A DNA stretch of 11,096 bases from an uncultured Fretibacterium sp. (GTDB lineage Bacteria > Synergistota > Synergistia > Synergistales > Aminobacteriaceae), in assembly GCA_937892105.1 (NCBI GenBank), contig CALAUZ010000395.1, positions 1-11,096 of the forward strand, read 5' to 3'. The notes beneath the pieces were generated by a model. It saw only the letters and a program-made list of their open reading frames with translations. It ran no database searches and was not told where the DNA came from. The position numbers were made by a program, and so were the translations under genes. Below, in pieces: positions 1-7,405 of the stretch. Each line of letters starts with the position of its first letter. Position 1 is the first letter of the stretch.

Positions 1-1450
1 ATGTGCAATACTTCATGGCTTCGTCGTTGGCTTCAGCGTCAATGCCTTTACGTTTTCCGGCGGCGTATGTCAGTGCGAACGGTACACACACTGCTACGGC
101 CATGCATATAGCGAACCATGCAATTGACCCCGGCTGAATCGACAATATACCCGGCAAACCACCTACACCGATTGCGCTTGCTGTAACGCTTGTTGCTGTG
201 CTGATGATTCCGGCAATGCATGAGCCAGTCATACCGCAAATGAATGGGAATACGTATTTGAGGTTGACTCCGAACATGGCCGGCTCAGTTACACCGAGAT
301 AACACGAAATGCACGAGGGAATGTTAAGCTCTTTTGCCTTTGCGCTTCTCCTCTGCAAGAATATCATCCCTAAAACCGCGCTACCTTGAGCAATATTCGA
401 TAGAGCTATCATAGGCCACAACATAGTACCGCCGAAATCCGCAATAAGCTGAATGTCGATTGCGTTGCTCATGTGATGGAGTCCCGTAATGACGAGTGGA
501 GCATAGAAGAATCCGAAAATCGCACCGAACACAACACGGTATGACCCCGAAATGCCCGCGTAAACTGCCGCAGAAATCCACGAGCCTATACGCCAGCCGA
601 TTGGCCCCAAAACGAAATGAGCTGCCATTACCGCAAAGAGAAGGCTGAAGAACGGTACAAGAATCATCTGCACAACCTGCGGAATAATCTTCTTGAAGAA
701 CCTCTCAAGATATGCAAGAGTGAATGCCGCTAACATTGCCGGAAGGACTTGCGCTTGATAGCCGATCATGTTCACTTTGATGAAGCCGAAATTCCACTGG
801 TTAATCGTGCCGTTGGCTAAGGCAGAAGCAACTCCGTAAGCGTTTGTGAGCTGAGCGGATACGAGTGTAAGGCCCAGTATTATTCCGAGCATTTCAGTGC
901 CGCCCATTTTCTTCATGATAGTCCAGCATATTCCGACAGGGATACCGACATGGAATACTGCCTCGCCGAGAAGCCATAAGAAGTGGTCAACGCCTGCCCA
1001 GAACTGGCTCTGACTGACGAGGGTAGCCCCGCCGAAAATCTCCATGCTGTCAATGACATTCCTGAAGCCGAGAATGAGACCTCCTACTACGATAGCCGGT
1101 ATTAACGGAGCGAATATCTCAGCGATTGAGGTCATGAGACGCTGAAGAATATTCTGGTTTTGCTTTGACATGCTTTTGACTTCGGATTTTGATACTCCTG
1201 TTACGCCAGATATTTCCGTGAAGTCCTTGTAGAAGTCAGCTACTTCGTTCCCGATTATGACCTGGAACTGTCCTGCCTGAGTGAACGTACCTTTTACGCT
1301 CTTGATGGCCTCGATGCGTTTAATGTCCGCGTTTTTTGGATCAGCGAGGACGTATCGCATTCGGGTTATGCAGTGAGAGACTGCAACGATATTTTCCTTT
1401 CCGCCGATGGCATCGAGGAGTTCCTTAGCGTCTGAAGCAAATTTGCCCAT
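1..1450 (-). CDS. treB: PTS system trehalose-type EIIBC component (3' end cut by window edge)
   Basis: Sugar-specific membrane component of the phosphotransferase system that imports and phosphorylates its sugar, most likely trehalose to trehalose-6-phosphate. The 483 visible residues resemble E. coli TreB (about 473 aa) from end to end, so only a few C-terminal residues are probably missing. An N-terminal EIIB domain (about residues 5-80) carries the phosphorylatable Cys27 in AVSHCITRMRY. The EIIC domain (about 105-460) contains GGLILGFRNVI, APLVITGLHH, the conserved glutamate in LGVTEPAMFG, and GVGGLPGILSIQP. No EIIA domain is visible, so a separate EIIA (Crr-like) must donate phosphate, as is known for TreB. 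The start ATG is preceded by a good GGAGG site (about 1456-1460). Sucrose or beta-glucoside specificity is possible but less likely, given the close TreB-like stretches. No trehalose-6-phosphate hydrolase or TreR is in view; either could lie beyond the left edge. Confidence 0.9.
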   Translation of the reverse strand, partial: MGKFASDAKELLDAIGGKENIVAVSHCITRMRYVLADPKNADIKRIEAIKSVKGTFTQAGQFQVIIGNEVADFYKDFTEISGVTGVSKSEVKSMSKQNQNILQRLMTSIAEIFAPLIPAIVVGGLILGFRNVIDSMEIFGGATLVSQSQFWAGVDHFLWLLGEAVFHVGIPVGICWTIMKKMGGTEMLGIILGLTLVSAQLTNAYGVASALANGTINQWNFGFIKVNMIGYQAQVLPAMLAAFTLAYLERFFKKIIPQVVQMILVPFFSLLFAVMAAHFVLGPIGWRIGSWISAAVYAGISGSYRVVFGAIFGFFYAPLVITGLHHMSNAIDIQLIADFGGTMLWPMIALSNIAQGSAVLGMIFLQRRSAKAKELNIPSCISCYLGVTEPAMFGVNLKYVFPFICGMTGSCIAGIISTATSVTASAIGVGGLPGILSIQPGSIAWFAICMAVAVCVPFALTYAAGKRKGIDAEANDEAMKYCT

Positions 1451-1525
1451 GATACTGCCTCCATAATAGAATTTTTGGGGATAATATAAGTATGTAAATT
1501 ATAATGCAGGGAGTAAAAAATTTCC
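1451..1525. promoter_or_regulatory. Divergent treB/folK intergenic region with -10-like boxes
   Basis: This 75-bp AT-rich gap separates two divergently transcribed genes, so both promoters should lie in or next to it. Several -10-like hexamers are visible: a near-palindromic ATTATAAT around 1498-1505, readable on both strands, and TATATT on the minus strand at about 1482-1487. I could not pair any of them with a good -35 box at 16-18 bp, so the exact promoters are unassigned. For folK, the TATAAT at 1500-1505 would place the transcript start on top of its Shine-Dalgarno sequence, which argues against it. It is a more plausible -10 for treB. Confidence 0.4.
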
Positions 1526-2017
1526 GTGATTATATATTTTGGACTAGGCTCGAATTTGGGGAACAGGCTAGAGAATTTGCGAGAGGCAGTGAGAAGGCTG
1601 CAAACATTCGGCCATGTATTGAGGTCGAGCGATGTATTCAGTACGGAGCCTTGGGGAGGAGTTGAACAGCCTGATTATCTCAATGCCTGTGTGAAAATAG
1701 AGAATGCTTCAGTGTCAGAGCCTCTTGAAATTCTTGCGAAGGTTAAGGAGATTGAACGCGAAATTGGGCGGATGCCTTCCGTAAGATGGGGAGCAAGGAA
1801 GATTGACATTGATATACTGCTTATTGATGACATGACGTATCATTCGCAGGAGCTGGACATTCCGCATGTGAGGATACCTGAGAGACTGTTCGTGCTTGTG
1901 CCATTGGAACAGATTGTTCCGGAGGGTTGGAGACACCCTGTTAGCGGGAAGGGTATTCGGGAAATGATGAATGAGGTTGACGGGGGGGCATGGCCGCTGA
2001 GGGTTGGGGAGCTGTAA
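1526..2017 (+). CDS. folK: 2-amino-4-hydroxy-6-hydroxymethyldihydropteridine diphosphokinase (HPPK)
   Basis: Cytosolic folate-biosynthesis enzyme that transfers pyrophosphate from ATP to 6-hydroxymethyl-7,8-dihydropterin, making the substrate of dihydropteroate synthase. The 163-aa protein has the family length and hallmarks: N-terminal GLGSNLGNR, the STEPWGG segment near residues 39-45, and the signature RWGARKIDIDILLID (about 87-101). That signature holds the Mg-binding aspartates D94 and D96, and a GWRHP stretch near 134-138 matches the conserved C-terminal motif. The start is GTG. The in-frame upstream codons run into a TAA at 1514, and an AGGGAG site at 1508-1513 lies 12 nt upstream, so GTG is the only realistic start. 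Other folate genes are absent here, so it appears as a single gene divergent from treB. The last few codons after the HPPK core are not conserved. Confidence 0.95.
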   Translation: MIIYFGLGSNLGNRLENLREAVRRLQTFGHVLRSSDVFSTEPWGGVEQPDYLNACVKIENASVSEPLEILAKVKEIEREIGRMPSVRWGARKIDIDILLIDDMTYHSQELDIPHVRIPERLFVLVPLEQIVPEGWRHPVSGKGIREMMNEVDGGAWPLRVGEL

Positions 2018-2073
2018 TGAGGATAACATTCATGCGGTAAAAATAATTCATAACTACATAAAATTCAAGCCCT

Positions 2074-2102
2074 CTGTCATAATATCAGGCAAAGAATATA
2101 TT
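2074..2102 (+). promoter_or_regulatory. Possible sigma-70-like promoter of galK
   Basis: CTGTCA (2074-2079; 4 of 6 matches to TTGACA) and TATATT (2097-2102) are separated by exactly 17 bp in the gap between folK and galK. The predicted start falls at about 2109, directly against the galK Shine-Dalgarno sequence, which would leave a very short leader. The call is therefore tentative. No terminator was seen after folK, so read-through from folK is also possible. Confidence 0.3.
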
Positions 2103-2125
2103 TTTATTGAGAGGAGAAAAAACAC

Positions 2126-3310
2126 ATGCTTGAAGAAATGTACGGAGCTTTCGGAAAAATATTCGGCTCTGACACCGGGACAGAAACATTCTTTTCGCCT
2201 GGACGAGTGAACTTAATCGGTGAACACACTGACCACGAAGGCGGATACGTCTTCCCCTGCGCAATCGACTTCGGAATCTACGCCCTCGCGCAGAAAAACT
2301 CACATGGCACATTGCGGCTGTACTCAATGAACTTTGACGGCGGATACGATTGCCCGTTCGAGATTTCGTATGATGACATTCGGGAAAAACTCAACGGTTC
2401 TCGTTCATGGGTGAATTACCCGCTCGGTGTCGCAAACATTCTCATGAAATACGGCCATACTTTGACATCTGGCCTTGACATTCTCTACAAGGGGAATTTG
2501 CCGGACGGTGCAGGGTTATCATCATCAGCAGCACTCGAAGTTCTTACTGTGCGGATATTCAGCGACATTCTTGGCCTCAACATTGACGGCGTGAAAGCTG
2601 CATTATACTCGCAGGAAGCAGAGAATAACTTTGTCGGTATGCATTGCGGAATAATGGATCAGTTCGCCGTCAGCATGGGCAAACGCAATAACGCTGTACT
2701 CCTGAACTGCTCAACCCTCGAATACTCATATGCCCCACTTGAGCTTGGCACTTGCAGAATTGTAATCACAAACTCAAACGTCCCGCATTCCCTCGTTGGC
2801 AGTGAATACAATCTCCGCCGCCAGCAATGCGAACAGGCACTTTCCGACATCAGGAAGGTTCGGGAAATATCCTGCTTATGCGGCTTAACTCCCAACGAAC
2901 TCGATGAAGTCTCATACGCTGTGAAAGACCCAGTAAATCTTCGCCGTGCTGTCCACGCAGTCAGCGAGAACGCCAGAGCAATTCGAGCGTCTCAAGCACT
3001 GAAATCCGGAGACCTGGCCATGTTTGGACGGCTGATGAATGCTTCTCACGTATCATTGCGGGACAATTACGCTGTTACTGTGCCGGAACTCGATGTTCTT
3101 GCGGGGCTTGCGTGGGAATTTCCGGGAGTATTAGGCTCAAGAATGACCGGCGGCGGCTTTGGAGGCTGTACCGTGAGCATCGTTGAGAGCGACAGGGTGC
3201 AGGCGTTCAGGGAACATATAGGCTCTGAGTATGAGAGGCTCACAGGAAGGAAGGCAAGTTTCTACGAGACAGGCGTAACTGACGGAGCAGGAAGAATAGT
3301 TTTGCAGTAA
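2126..3310 (+). CDS. galK: Galactokinase
   Basis: Phosphorylates alpha-D-galactose with ATP to galactose-1-phosphate, the entry step of the Leloir pathway, in the cytosol. The 394-aa protein has the usual length and all three GHMP-kinase motifs. The galactokinase signature GRVNLIGEHTDH spans residues 26-37, and the phosphate-binding GLSSSAALEV spans about 130-139. The C-terminal glycine-rich SRMTGGGFGGCT spans about 338-349. The catalytic aspartate is D178 in CGIMDQF. Start choice: ATG at 2126 follows a GAGGAG site at about 2111-2116 by a normal distance, and the sequence begins at the expected point before the signature. No galT, galE or galactose transporter is present in the window, so the rest of the pathway must be elsewhere. 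Galactokinase is favoured over N-acetylgalactosamine kinase or arabinokinase by the intact signature, though specificity is inferred. Confidence 0.95.
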   Translation: MLEEMYGAFGKIFGSDTGTETFFSPGRVNLIGEHTDHEGGYVFPCAIDFGIYALAQKNSHGTLRLYSMNFDGGYDCPFEISYDDIREKLNGSRSWVNYPLGVANILMKYGHTLTSGLDILYKGNLPDGAGLSSSAALEVLTVRIFSDILGLNIDGVKAALYSQEAENNFVGMHCGIMDQFAVSMGKRNNAVLLNCSTLEYSYAPLELGTCRIVITNSNVPHSLVGSEYNLRRQQCEQALSDIRKVREISCLCGLTPNELDEVSYAVKDPVNLRRAVHAVSENARAIRASQALKSGDLAMFGRLMNASHVSLRDNYAVTVPELDVLAGLAWEFPGVLGSRMTGGGFGGCTVSIVESDRVQAFREHIGSEYERLTGRKASFYETGVTDGAGRIVLQ

Positions 3311-3340
3311 TCAGGCTCATGCTGAAGCGGCCTGGTATCT

Positions 3341-3348
3341 GGTAGAAT
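3341..3348 (+). promoter_or_regulatory. Extended -10 promoter element of the gntR-type regulator
   Basis: The sequence TGGTAGAAT (about 3340-3348) fits the TGnTATAAT extended -10 consensus with one mismatch. No good -35 box lies 16-18 bp upstream (TGCTGA at 3320-3325), which extended -10 promoters can tolerate. The predicted transcript start is at about 3355, right on the second ATG of the regulator gene (3356), and no clear ribosome binding site is visible. This suggests a leaderless or nearly leaderless message. Confidence 0.4.
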
Positions 3349-3349
3349 T

Positions 3350-4054
3350 ATGCTCATGAATTCCCATAAATCAGACCGCAAACCTCTCGTATCACAGATA
3401 GAGGACGAAATATTACGATACATACAGACTAACCCTGTACCAGTCGGCACAAAAATACCGAATGAGTTTGACTTGTCCCGAATATTTGACGCTGGACGAA
3501 GCACAATACGCGAGGCAGTGAAAAGCCTTGCTTCAAAAGGAGTACTCGAAGTCAGGCAGGGGGCAGGTACATTTGTACTCAGCACAAGCACAGTAGAAGA
3601 TGACCCTCTCAGATTATCCCGTTACACCGACAGGCTGCAGCTTGCTCTCGAACTCTTTGATGTAAGGCTCATGATTGAACCTGGCATAGCAGAACGAGCT
3701 GCACTCAATGCAACTCCAGAGGACATCGCGGAAATTACACGGCTCTGTAATGAAGTCGAGGAGTTATATCTGGCAGGACATGACCACGTTCGCAAAGATA
3801 TAGAGTTCCACAAAAAGATAGCCCATTGCAGCAGAAACAGGGTAGTTGAGGAGTTAGTGCCGCTTATTGTGTCGGCTGTCTTCACTTTCGCAAACGTTAC
3901 TCACAGATTACTGCTTCATGAAACCATAGAAACCCACCGCGCAATAACTGACGCAATTTCACGCCATGACCACACTGGTGCTAAATGTGCTATGGAAATG
4001 CACCTGATATATAATCGTCAGATGATTTTACGCCTTATGAAAGAGGAAATGTAG
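3350..4054 (+). CDS. GntR-family transcriptional regulator, FadR/FCD subfamily
   Basis: Metabolite-responsive DNA-binding regulator. An N-terminal winged helix-turn-helix (about residues 12-78) includes the typical PVGTKIPNEFDLS, the recognition region GRSTIREAVKSLASKGVLEV and the wing RQGAGTFV. An all-helical FCD ligand domain follows (about 98-225). It has the metal-site residues expected of this family: D150 and H154 in DIEFHKKI, H196 in ETHRAI, and H218 in MEMHL. The 234-aa length is normal. The start is uncertain: ATG 3350 is given, but ATG 3356 (M3) is equally good and sits at the predicted transcript start. Only 96 bp separate it from the GntP permease gene. Many FCD regulators control sugar-acid uptake and breakdown, so it probably represses the downstream module and responds to an aldonate or keto-acid intermediate. 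That role is inferred from position. Confidence 0.9.
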   Translation: MLMNSHKSDRKPLVSQIEDEILRYIQTNPVPVGTKIPNEFDLSRIFDAGRSTIREAVKSLASKGVLEVRQGAGTFVLSTSTVEDDPLRLSRYTDRLQLALELFDVRLMIEPGIAERAALNATPEDIAEITRLCNEVEELYLAGHDHVRKDIEFHKKIAHCSRNRVVEELVPLIVSAVFTFANVTHRLLLHETIETHRAITDAISRHDHTGAKCAMEMHLIYNRQMILRLMKEEM

Positions 4055-4056
4055 CA

Positions 4057-4085
4057 TTGACCGCTTAAATAATTGAGGATATAAT
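4057..4085 (+). promoter_or_regulatory. Strong sigma-70-like promoter of the sugar-acid operon
   Basis: TTGACC (4057-4062; 5 of 6 matches) and a perfect TATAAT (4080-4085) are separated by exactly 17 bp. This is the best promoter in the window. It begins three bases after the regulator's stop codon. Transcription should start near 4092, giving a leader of about 60 nt before the permease start codon. Confidence 0.8.
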
Positions 4086-4100
4086 TTACTTACCCATAAT

Positions 4101-4111
4101 ACATCAGATGT
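4101..4111. promoter_or_regulatory. Perfect palindrome, candidate operator for the GntR/FCD regulator
   Basis: ACATC-A-GATGT is an 11-bp perfect inverted repeat located about 10-20 bp downstream of the predicted transcript start of the permease gene. This is a position where a bound repressor would block transcription. Size and symmetry suit a dimeric winged-helix regulator, and the candidate regulator is encoded just upstream. I found no second full copy in the window; only a short ATGTTT match occurs in front of eda. Confidence 0.45.
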
Positions 4112-4150
4112 TTCACAAAATCTATATTCTCATAGGGAGGCTTTGCAGTA

Positions 4151-5503
4151 ATGGAAGGCGTAGTTTTAGATTCAACACGCTTAGTTGCAGGTGCGTTAAT
4201 AGGGTTAATCATTCTCCTCCTGCTCATCATCAAGTACAAGGTTCACGCGATAATCTCGATACTTGTCGGCGCAATAGCTATCGGCCTCATTGCGGGAATG
4301 CCGCTGCCGTTAATCATACAGTCAGTGAATGACGGCATGGGAGGAACGCTCAGAGGAATAGCCCTTCTCGTTGGACTTGGCTCAATGTTCGGCGCAATAC
4401 TCGAAGCGTCAGGCGGCGCACAGACTTTGGCGGTCTCAATGGTGAGGAAGTTCGGCGATGAAAAGGCGGCTTGGGCTTTGGGAATAACGGGGCTTGTTGT
4501 CGCAATACCAGTATTCTTTGACGCTGGCTTAATCATACTCATACCGCTTGCGTTTTCACTGGCAAAACGCACGAACAGAAGCGCACTGTTCTACACGATA
4601 CCGCTTCTTGCCGGTCTCGCAGTAGGACACGCATTTATCCCGCCGACTCCCGGCCCTGTCCTTGTCGCTAACATGATTGGCGTAGATCTGGGCTTCGTCA
4701 TACTTATCGGCGTATTCTGCGGAACTCTGGCAATGATTGTCGCTGGGCCTATATGGGGTGCGTACTGCGGGAAACATTACTTCGTCCCTGTTCCCGAATC
4801 CATAAGAAACCAGGCAGATTTTGAGGAGGCTAAACTCCCGCCGTTTTCAACAATCGCAGGGATAATATTAATCCCTCTCCTTCTGATTATCCTGAAGTCA
4901 GTTTTCGGCGTAATTCCTTCAATGGCAGGCGTTATGCCGGTGTTCAATTTCTTGGGTGAACCCTTCGTTGCTCTGTTGATTGCCACGATATTCGCAATGT
5001 ACAGGCTTGGTCTTAAACACGGTTATACGATGGAACAGCTCGAAAAGATAATGACAAAATCGCTTGAGCCTACAGGGTTAATACTCCTCGTAACAGCTTG
5101 CGGCGGAGTTCTGCGTTATGTCCTCCAGTACTCAGGGATAGGCAACCTAATTGGGAACGCTGTAGCTTCCATGAACATGCCAATAGTGGTAGTGGCATTC
5201 GTTGTCGCAACACTGGTGCGTATCTGCGTTGGAAGCGCGACAGTGGCCATGACAATGGCAGCAGGGATTGTTGCCGCAATGCCAGCCGTTCAATCATTGA
5301 CACCTCTCTACAAGGCATGTGTTGTCGCCGCTATTGCCGGAGGTTCTACAGTATGCTCACACTTCAACGATTCTGGCTTCTGGCTGGTGAAGTCGCTTGT
5401 CGGGCTTGACGAAACAACTACCCTCAAGACATGGACGATAATGGAGACGCTTGTTGGAATTGCAGGGTTCATTGTGGCACTGATAATATCGCTCTGCTTC
5501 TAG
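4151..5503 (+). CDS. GntP-family gluconate/aldonate:H+ symporter
   Basis: Inner-membrane secondary transporter that imports gluconate or a related sugar acid with protons. The 450-aa length is typical of the GntP family. The protein is very hydrophobic throughout, with about 12 or more membrane segments beginning with LVAGALIGLIILLLLII. Family-like blocks include GLGSMFGAILEASGGAQ near residues 74-90, IPVFFDAGLIILIPLAF near 118-134, and the conserved HAFIPPTPGPV near 159-169. Glycine- and serine-rich segments near the C-terminus (SATVAMTMAAG, AGGSTVCSHFNDSGFW) also fit GntP members. The start ATG follows an AGGGAGG site (about 4135-4141) at normal distance. The gene lies 29 nt upstream of the dehydratase gene and is probably co-transcribed with it from the promoter at 4057-4085. 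Exact substrate (gluconate, galactonate, idonate, glycerate) is not readable from sequence; the downstream KDG enzymes favour a six-carbon aldonate. Confidence 0.92.
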   Translation: MEGVVLDSTRLVAGALIGLIILLLLIIKYKVHAIISILVGAIAIGLIAGMPLPLIIQSVNDGMGGTLRGIALLVGLGSMFGAILEASGGAQTLAVSMVRKFGDEKAAWALGITGLVVAIPVFFDAGLIILIPLAFSLAKRTNRSALFYTIPLLAGLAVGHAFIPPTPGPVLVANMIGVDLGFVILIGVFCGTLAMIVAGPIWGAYCGKHYFVPVPESIRNQADFEEAKLPPFSTIAGIILIPLLLIILKSVFGVIPSMAGVMPVFNFLGEPFVALLIATIFAMYRLGLKHGYTMEQLEKIMTKSLEPTGLILLVTACGGVLRYVLQYSGIGNLIGNAVASMNMPIVVVAFVVATLVRICVGSATVAMTMAAGIVAAMPAVQSLTPLYKACVVAAIAGGSTVCSHFNDSGFWLVKSLVGLDETTTLKTWTIMETLVGIAGFIVALIISLCF

Positions 5504-5532
5504 GCGTAAAACTCTGAGGGGGGAAAGATATT

Positions 5533-7278
5533 ATGGAGCTTACGAGCCAGAAAATGCGGAAGATTGCGCCCGAACTTGACCCTTTACGCATAGGCACGGG
5601 CTGGAAACCTGAAGACCTCAGCAAGCCTCAGATAATCATCGAGAGTACAGCAGGAGACAGCCACCCTGGAAGCGGACATCTATTTAAGCTGGTCGAGGCA
5701 GTCAGGAAGGGAGTGTCAGACGCTGGAGGGTACGGAGCGAGGTACTTCTGCACGGATATATGTGATGGTGAAAGTCAGGGTCATGACGGAATAAACTTCA
5801 GCCTTGCAAGCCGCGAGATGATAGCCAACATGATAGAAATTCACGCCAACGCAACTCCTTTCGACGGCGGGGTATTCATATCATCATGCGACAAGGGAAT
5901 GCCGGGAAACTTAATCGGCATGGCGAGGGTTAATATACCGTCAATAATGGTAACTGGCGGTACAATGAGTGCAGGGCCGGAACTTCTCACACTCGAACAA
6001 CTGGGTATGTATTCGGCTAAGTTTGAGCGCGGTGAAATTGACGAATCAAAACTTATGTGGGCTAAACACAATGCCTGTCCTTCATGCGGTGCGTGTTCGT
6101 TCATTGGGACGGCCTCAACGATGCAGATCATGGCCGAAGCTATGGGGTTAAGCCTTCCAGGAAGCGCGTTGCTTCCAGCAACAAGCCCTGACCTTATTGA
6201 TTACGCGTACAATGCCGGAAAACGTATCGTAGAACTTGCATGTGAAGGCACGAAACCCAGCGGCATAGTAACGATGGACAGCCTCGAAAACGCAATTATG
6301 GTACACGCGGCAATTTCAGGAAGCACAAACTGTCTTCTTCACCTTCCTGCGATAGCTCATGAATATGGCCTCACAATTACGGGAGACACTTTCGACAGGC
6401 TTCACAGGGGAGCGCATTACCTGTTAGACCTTAGGCCTGCCGGAAAATGGCCTGCCGAGTTCTTCTACTATGCTGGAGGAGTACCTGCGATAATGGAGGA
6501 AATCAGGGGAGTACTTCATCTTGACGCTAAGACGATAACGGGTAAGACGCTTGGCGAGAACCTTGACGATCTCAAGGCAGACGGCTTCTACGAGAGGTGC
6601 CAGAAGTGGCTTGACGAGGCCAACAGGAAATACGGTATCAACATCACGAAAGACGACATAATCAGGCCATACGATAAGGCAATAGGCACAGAAGGAAGCA
6701 TCGCAGTGCTGAAGGGCAACCTTGCTCCCGAAGGTGCGGTGATAAAGCACACAGCATGTCCGCCTGAAATGTACAAGGCAGTGTTGAATGCCAGACCTTT
6801 CGACAGCGAGGAAGAATGCCTCGACGCGGTATTGCATCATAAAGTGCAGAAAGGTGATGCAGTTTTCATCAGATACGAAGGGCCGAAGGGTTCTGGAATG
6901 CCTGAGATGTTCTACACGTCCGAAGCAATAAGTTCGGATAAGGAACTGGGACGTGCAATAGCTCTAATCACTGACGGTAGATTTTCTGGAGCGTCAACGG
7001 GGCCGGTGATAGGACATTGCAGCCCTGAAGCAATGGCAGGCGGGCCGATAGCTCTTGTTGAGGAAGGCGACATGATAGAGCTTGATGTTTTCGCAAGGAA
7101 GCTGAATATCGTTGGCGTTAAGGGTGAAAGAAAGTCCCCAGAGGAGATTGACGCGATACTCTCCGAACGCCGGAAGAACTGGAAGCCTCATGCGAAGAAA
7201 TATCAGCGTGGAGTGCTGAGGTTGTTCAGCGATTTGGCGGCAAGCCCGATGAAGGGTGCGTATCTGGAGTACGAATAG
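5533..7278 (+). CDS. IlvD/Edd-family sugar-acid dehydratase (probable aldonate dehydratase)
   Basis: Iron-sulfur enzyme of the dihydroxy-acid/6-phosphogluconate dehydratase superfamily, predicted to remove water from an aldonate such as gluconate to give 2-keto-3-deoxygluconate. At 581 aa it is family-sized. Visible blocks are ESTAGDSHPGSGHL (37-50), CDGESQGHDGI (77-87), SSCDKGMPG (117-125) and ACPSCGACSFIGTAST (181-196). Further on are SGSTNCLLHL, RYEGPKGSGMPEM and DGRFSGASTG, the last containing the serine regarded as catalytic base in this family. Likely cluster cysteines are C119 and C188, with C77, C182 and C185 also available. Annotation as IlvD (valine/isoleucine synthesis) is possible but less likely, because no branched-chain genes are nearby and it directly follows a GntP permease. 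Classical Edd is disfavoured because a KDG kinase lies downstream. A GAGGGGGG site precedes the ATG by about 10 nt. Xylonate or galactonate are alternative substrates. Confidence 0.85.
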   Translation: MELTSQKMRKIAPELDPLRIGTGWKPEDLSKPQIIIESTAGDSHPGSGHLFKLVEAVRKGVSDAGGYGARYFCTDICDGESQGHDGINFSLASREMIANMIEIHANATPFDGGVFISSCDKGMPGNLIGMARVNIPSIMVTGGTMSAGPELLTLEQLGMYSAKFERGEIDESKLMWAKHNACPSCGACSFIGTASTMQIMAEAMGLSLPGSALLPATSPDLIDYAYNAGKRIVELACEGTKPSGIVTMDSLENAIMVHAAISGSTNCLLHLPAIAHEYGLTITGDTFDRLHRGAHYLLDLRPAGKWPAEFFYYAGGVPAIMEEIRGVLHLDAKTITGKTLGENLDDLKADGFYERCQKWLDEANRKYGINITKDDIIRPYDKAIGTEGSIAVLKGNLAPEGAVIKHTACPPEMYKAVLNARPFDSEEECLDAVLHHKVQKGDAVFIRYEGPKGSGMPEMFYTSEAISSDKELGRAIALITDGRFSGASTGPVIGHCSPEAMAGGPIALVEEGDMIELDVFARKLNIVGVKGERKSPEEIDAILSERRKNWKPHAKKYQRGVLRLFSDLAASPMKGAYLEYE

Positions 7279-7290
7279 GAATAACGTTAT

Positions 7291-7327
7291 TGCCCCTCTG
7301 TATATTGCGGAGGGGTATTATTTTGTA
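7291..7327 (+). terminator. Intrinsic terminator after the dehydratase gene
   Basis: CCCCTC (7293-7298) pairs with GAGGGG (7310-7315), with weaker pairs continuing both inward and outward. It is followed by the T-rich tail TATTATTTT. It lies about 15 bp after the dehydratase stop codon and separates the permease-dehydratase transcript from eda. It may be only partial, since the downstream genes belong to the same pathway. Confidence 0.7.
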
Positions 7328-7348
7328 CTTTTTTCCGTACTCTTATGA

Positions 7349-7377
7349 TAAACAAATTTCCGCATGTTTACTATAAT
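7349..7377 (+). promoter_or_regulatory. Promoter of the eda-kdgK-rsfS transcript
   Basis: TAAACA (7349-7354; 4 of 6 matches to TTGACA) and a perfect TATAAT (7372-7377) are 17 bp apart, just downstream of the terminator. The predicted transcript start at about 7384 is 4 bp ahead of the eda ribosome binding site. Confidence 0.6.
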
Positions 7378-7387
7378 ATTTAATATA

Positions 7388-7393
7388 AAGGAG
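7388..7393 (+). promoter_or_regulatory. Ribosome binding site that decides the eda start
   Basis: AAGGAG lies 12 nt before the ATG at 7406 but only 3 nt before the in-frame ATG at 7397. It is downstream of another in-frame ATG at 7364. That first ATG also lies inside the predicted promoter, so 7406 is the best start. Confidence 0.65.
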
Positions 7394-7405
7394 CTGATGT
7401 GCATT

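Noticed and set aside
2004..2210. A 68-codon plus-strand open frame bridging folK and galK.
   Set aside because: It overlaps the folK end and galK start in another frame, and nothing about its composition suggests a real protein.
3312..3334. The inverted repeat CAGGC...GCCTG after galK as a terminator.
   Set aside because: Only 5 bp of stem with a 13-nt loop and no following T-run, so too weak to call.
6424..6840. A 138-codon open frame on the minus strand inside the dehydratase gene.
   Set aside because: The dehydratase frame is conserved throughout, and the antisense frame shows no known motif or ribosome site.
5533..7278. Naming the dehydratase ilvD (branched-chain amino-acid synthesis).
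   Set aside because: The neighbours are a GntP permease, KDPG aldolase and KDG kinase, with no ilvB, ilvN or ilvC nearby; a sugar-acid role fits better.
7364..7405. A 14-codon N-terminal extension of the KDPG aldolase starting at ATG 7364.
   Set aside because: It has no ribosome binding site, overlaps the predicted TATAAT box at 7372-7377, and adds residues not found in the family; the AAGGAG at 7388-7393 points to ATG 7406.
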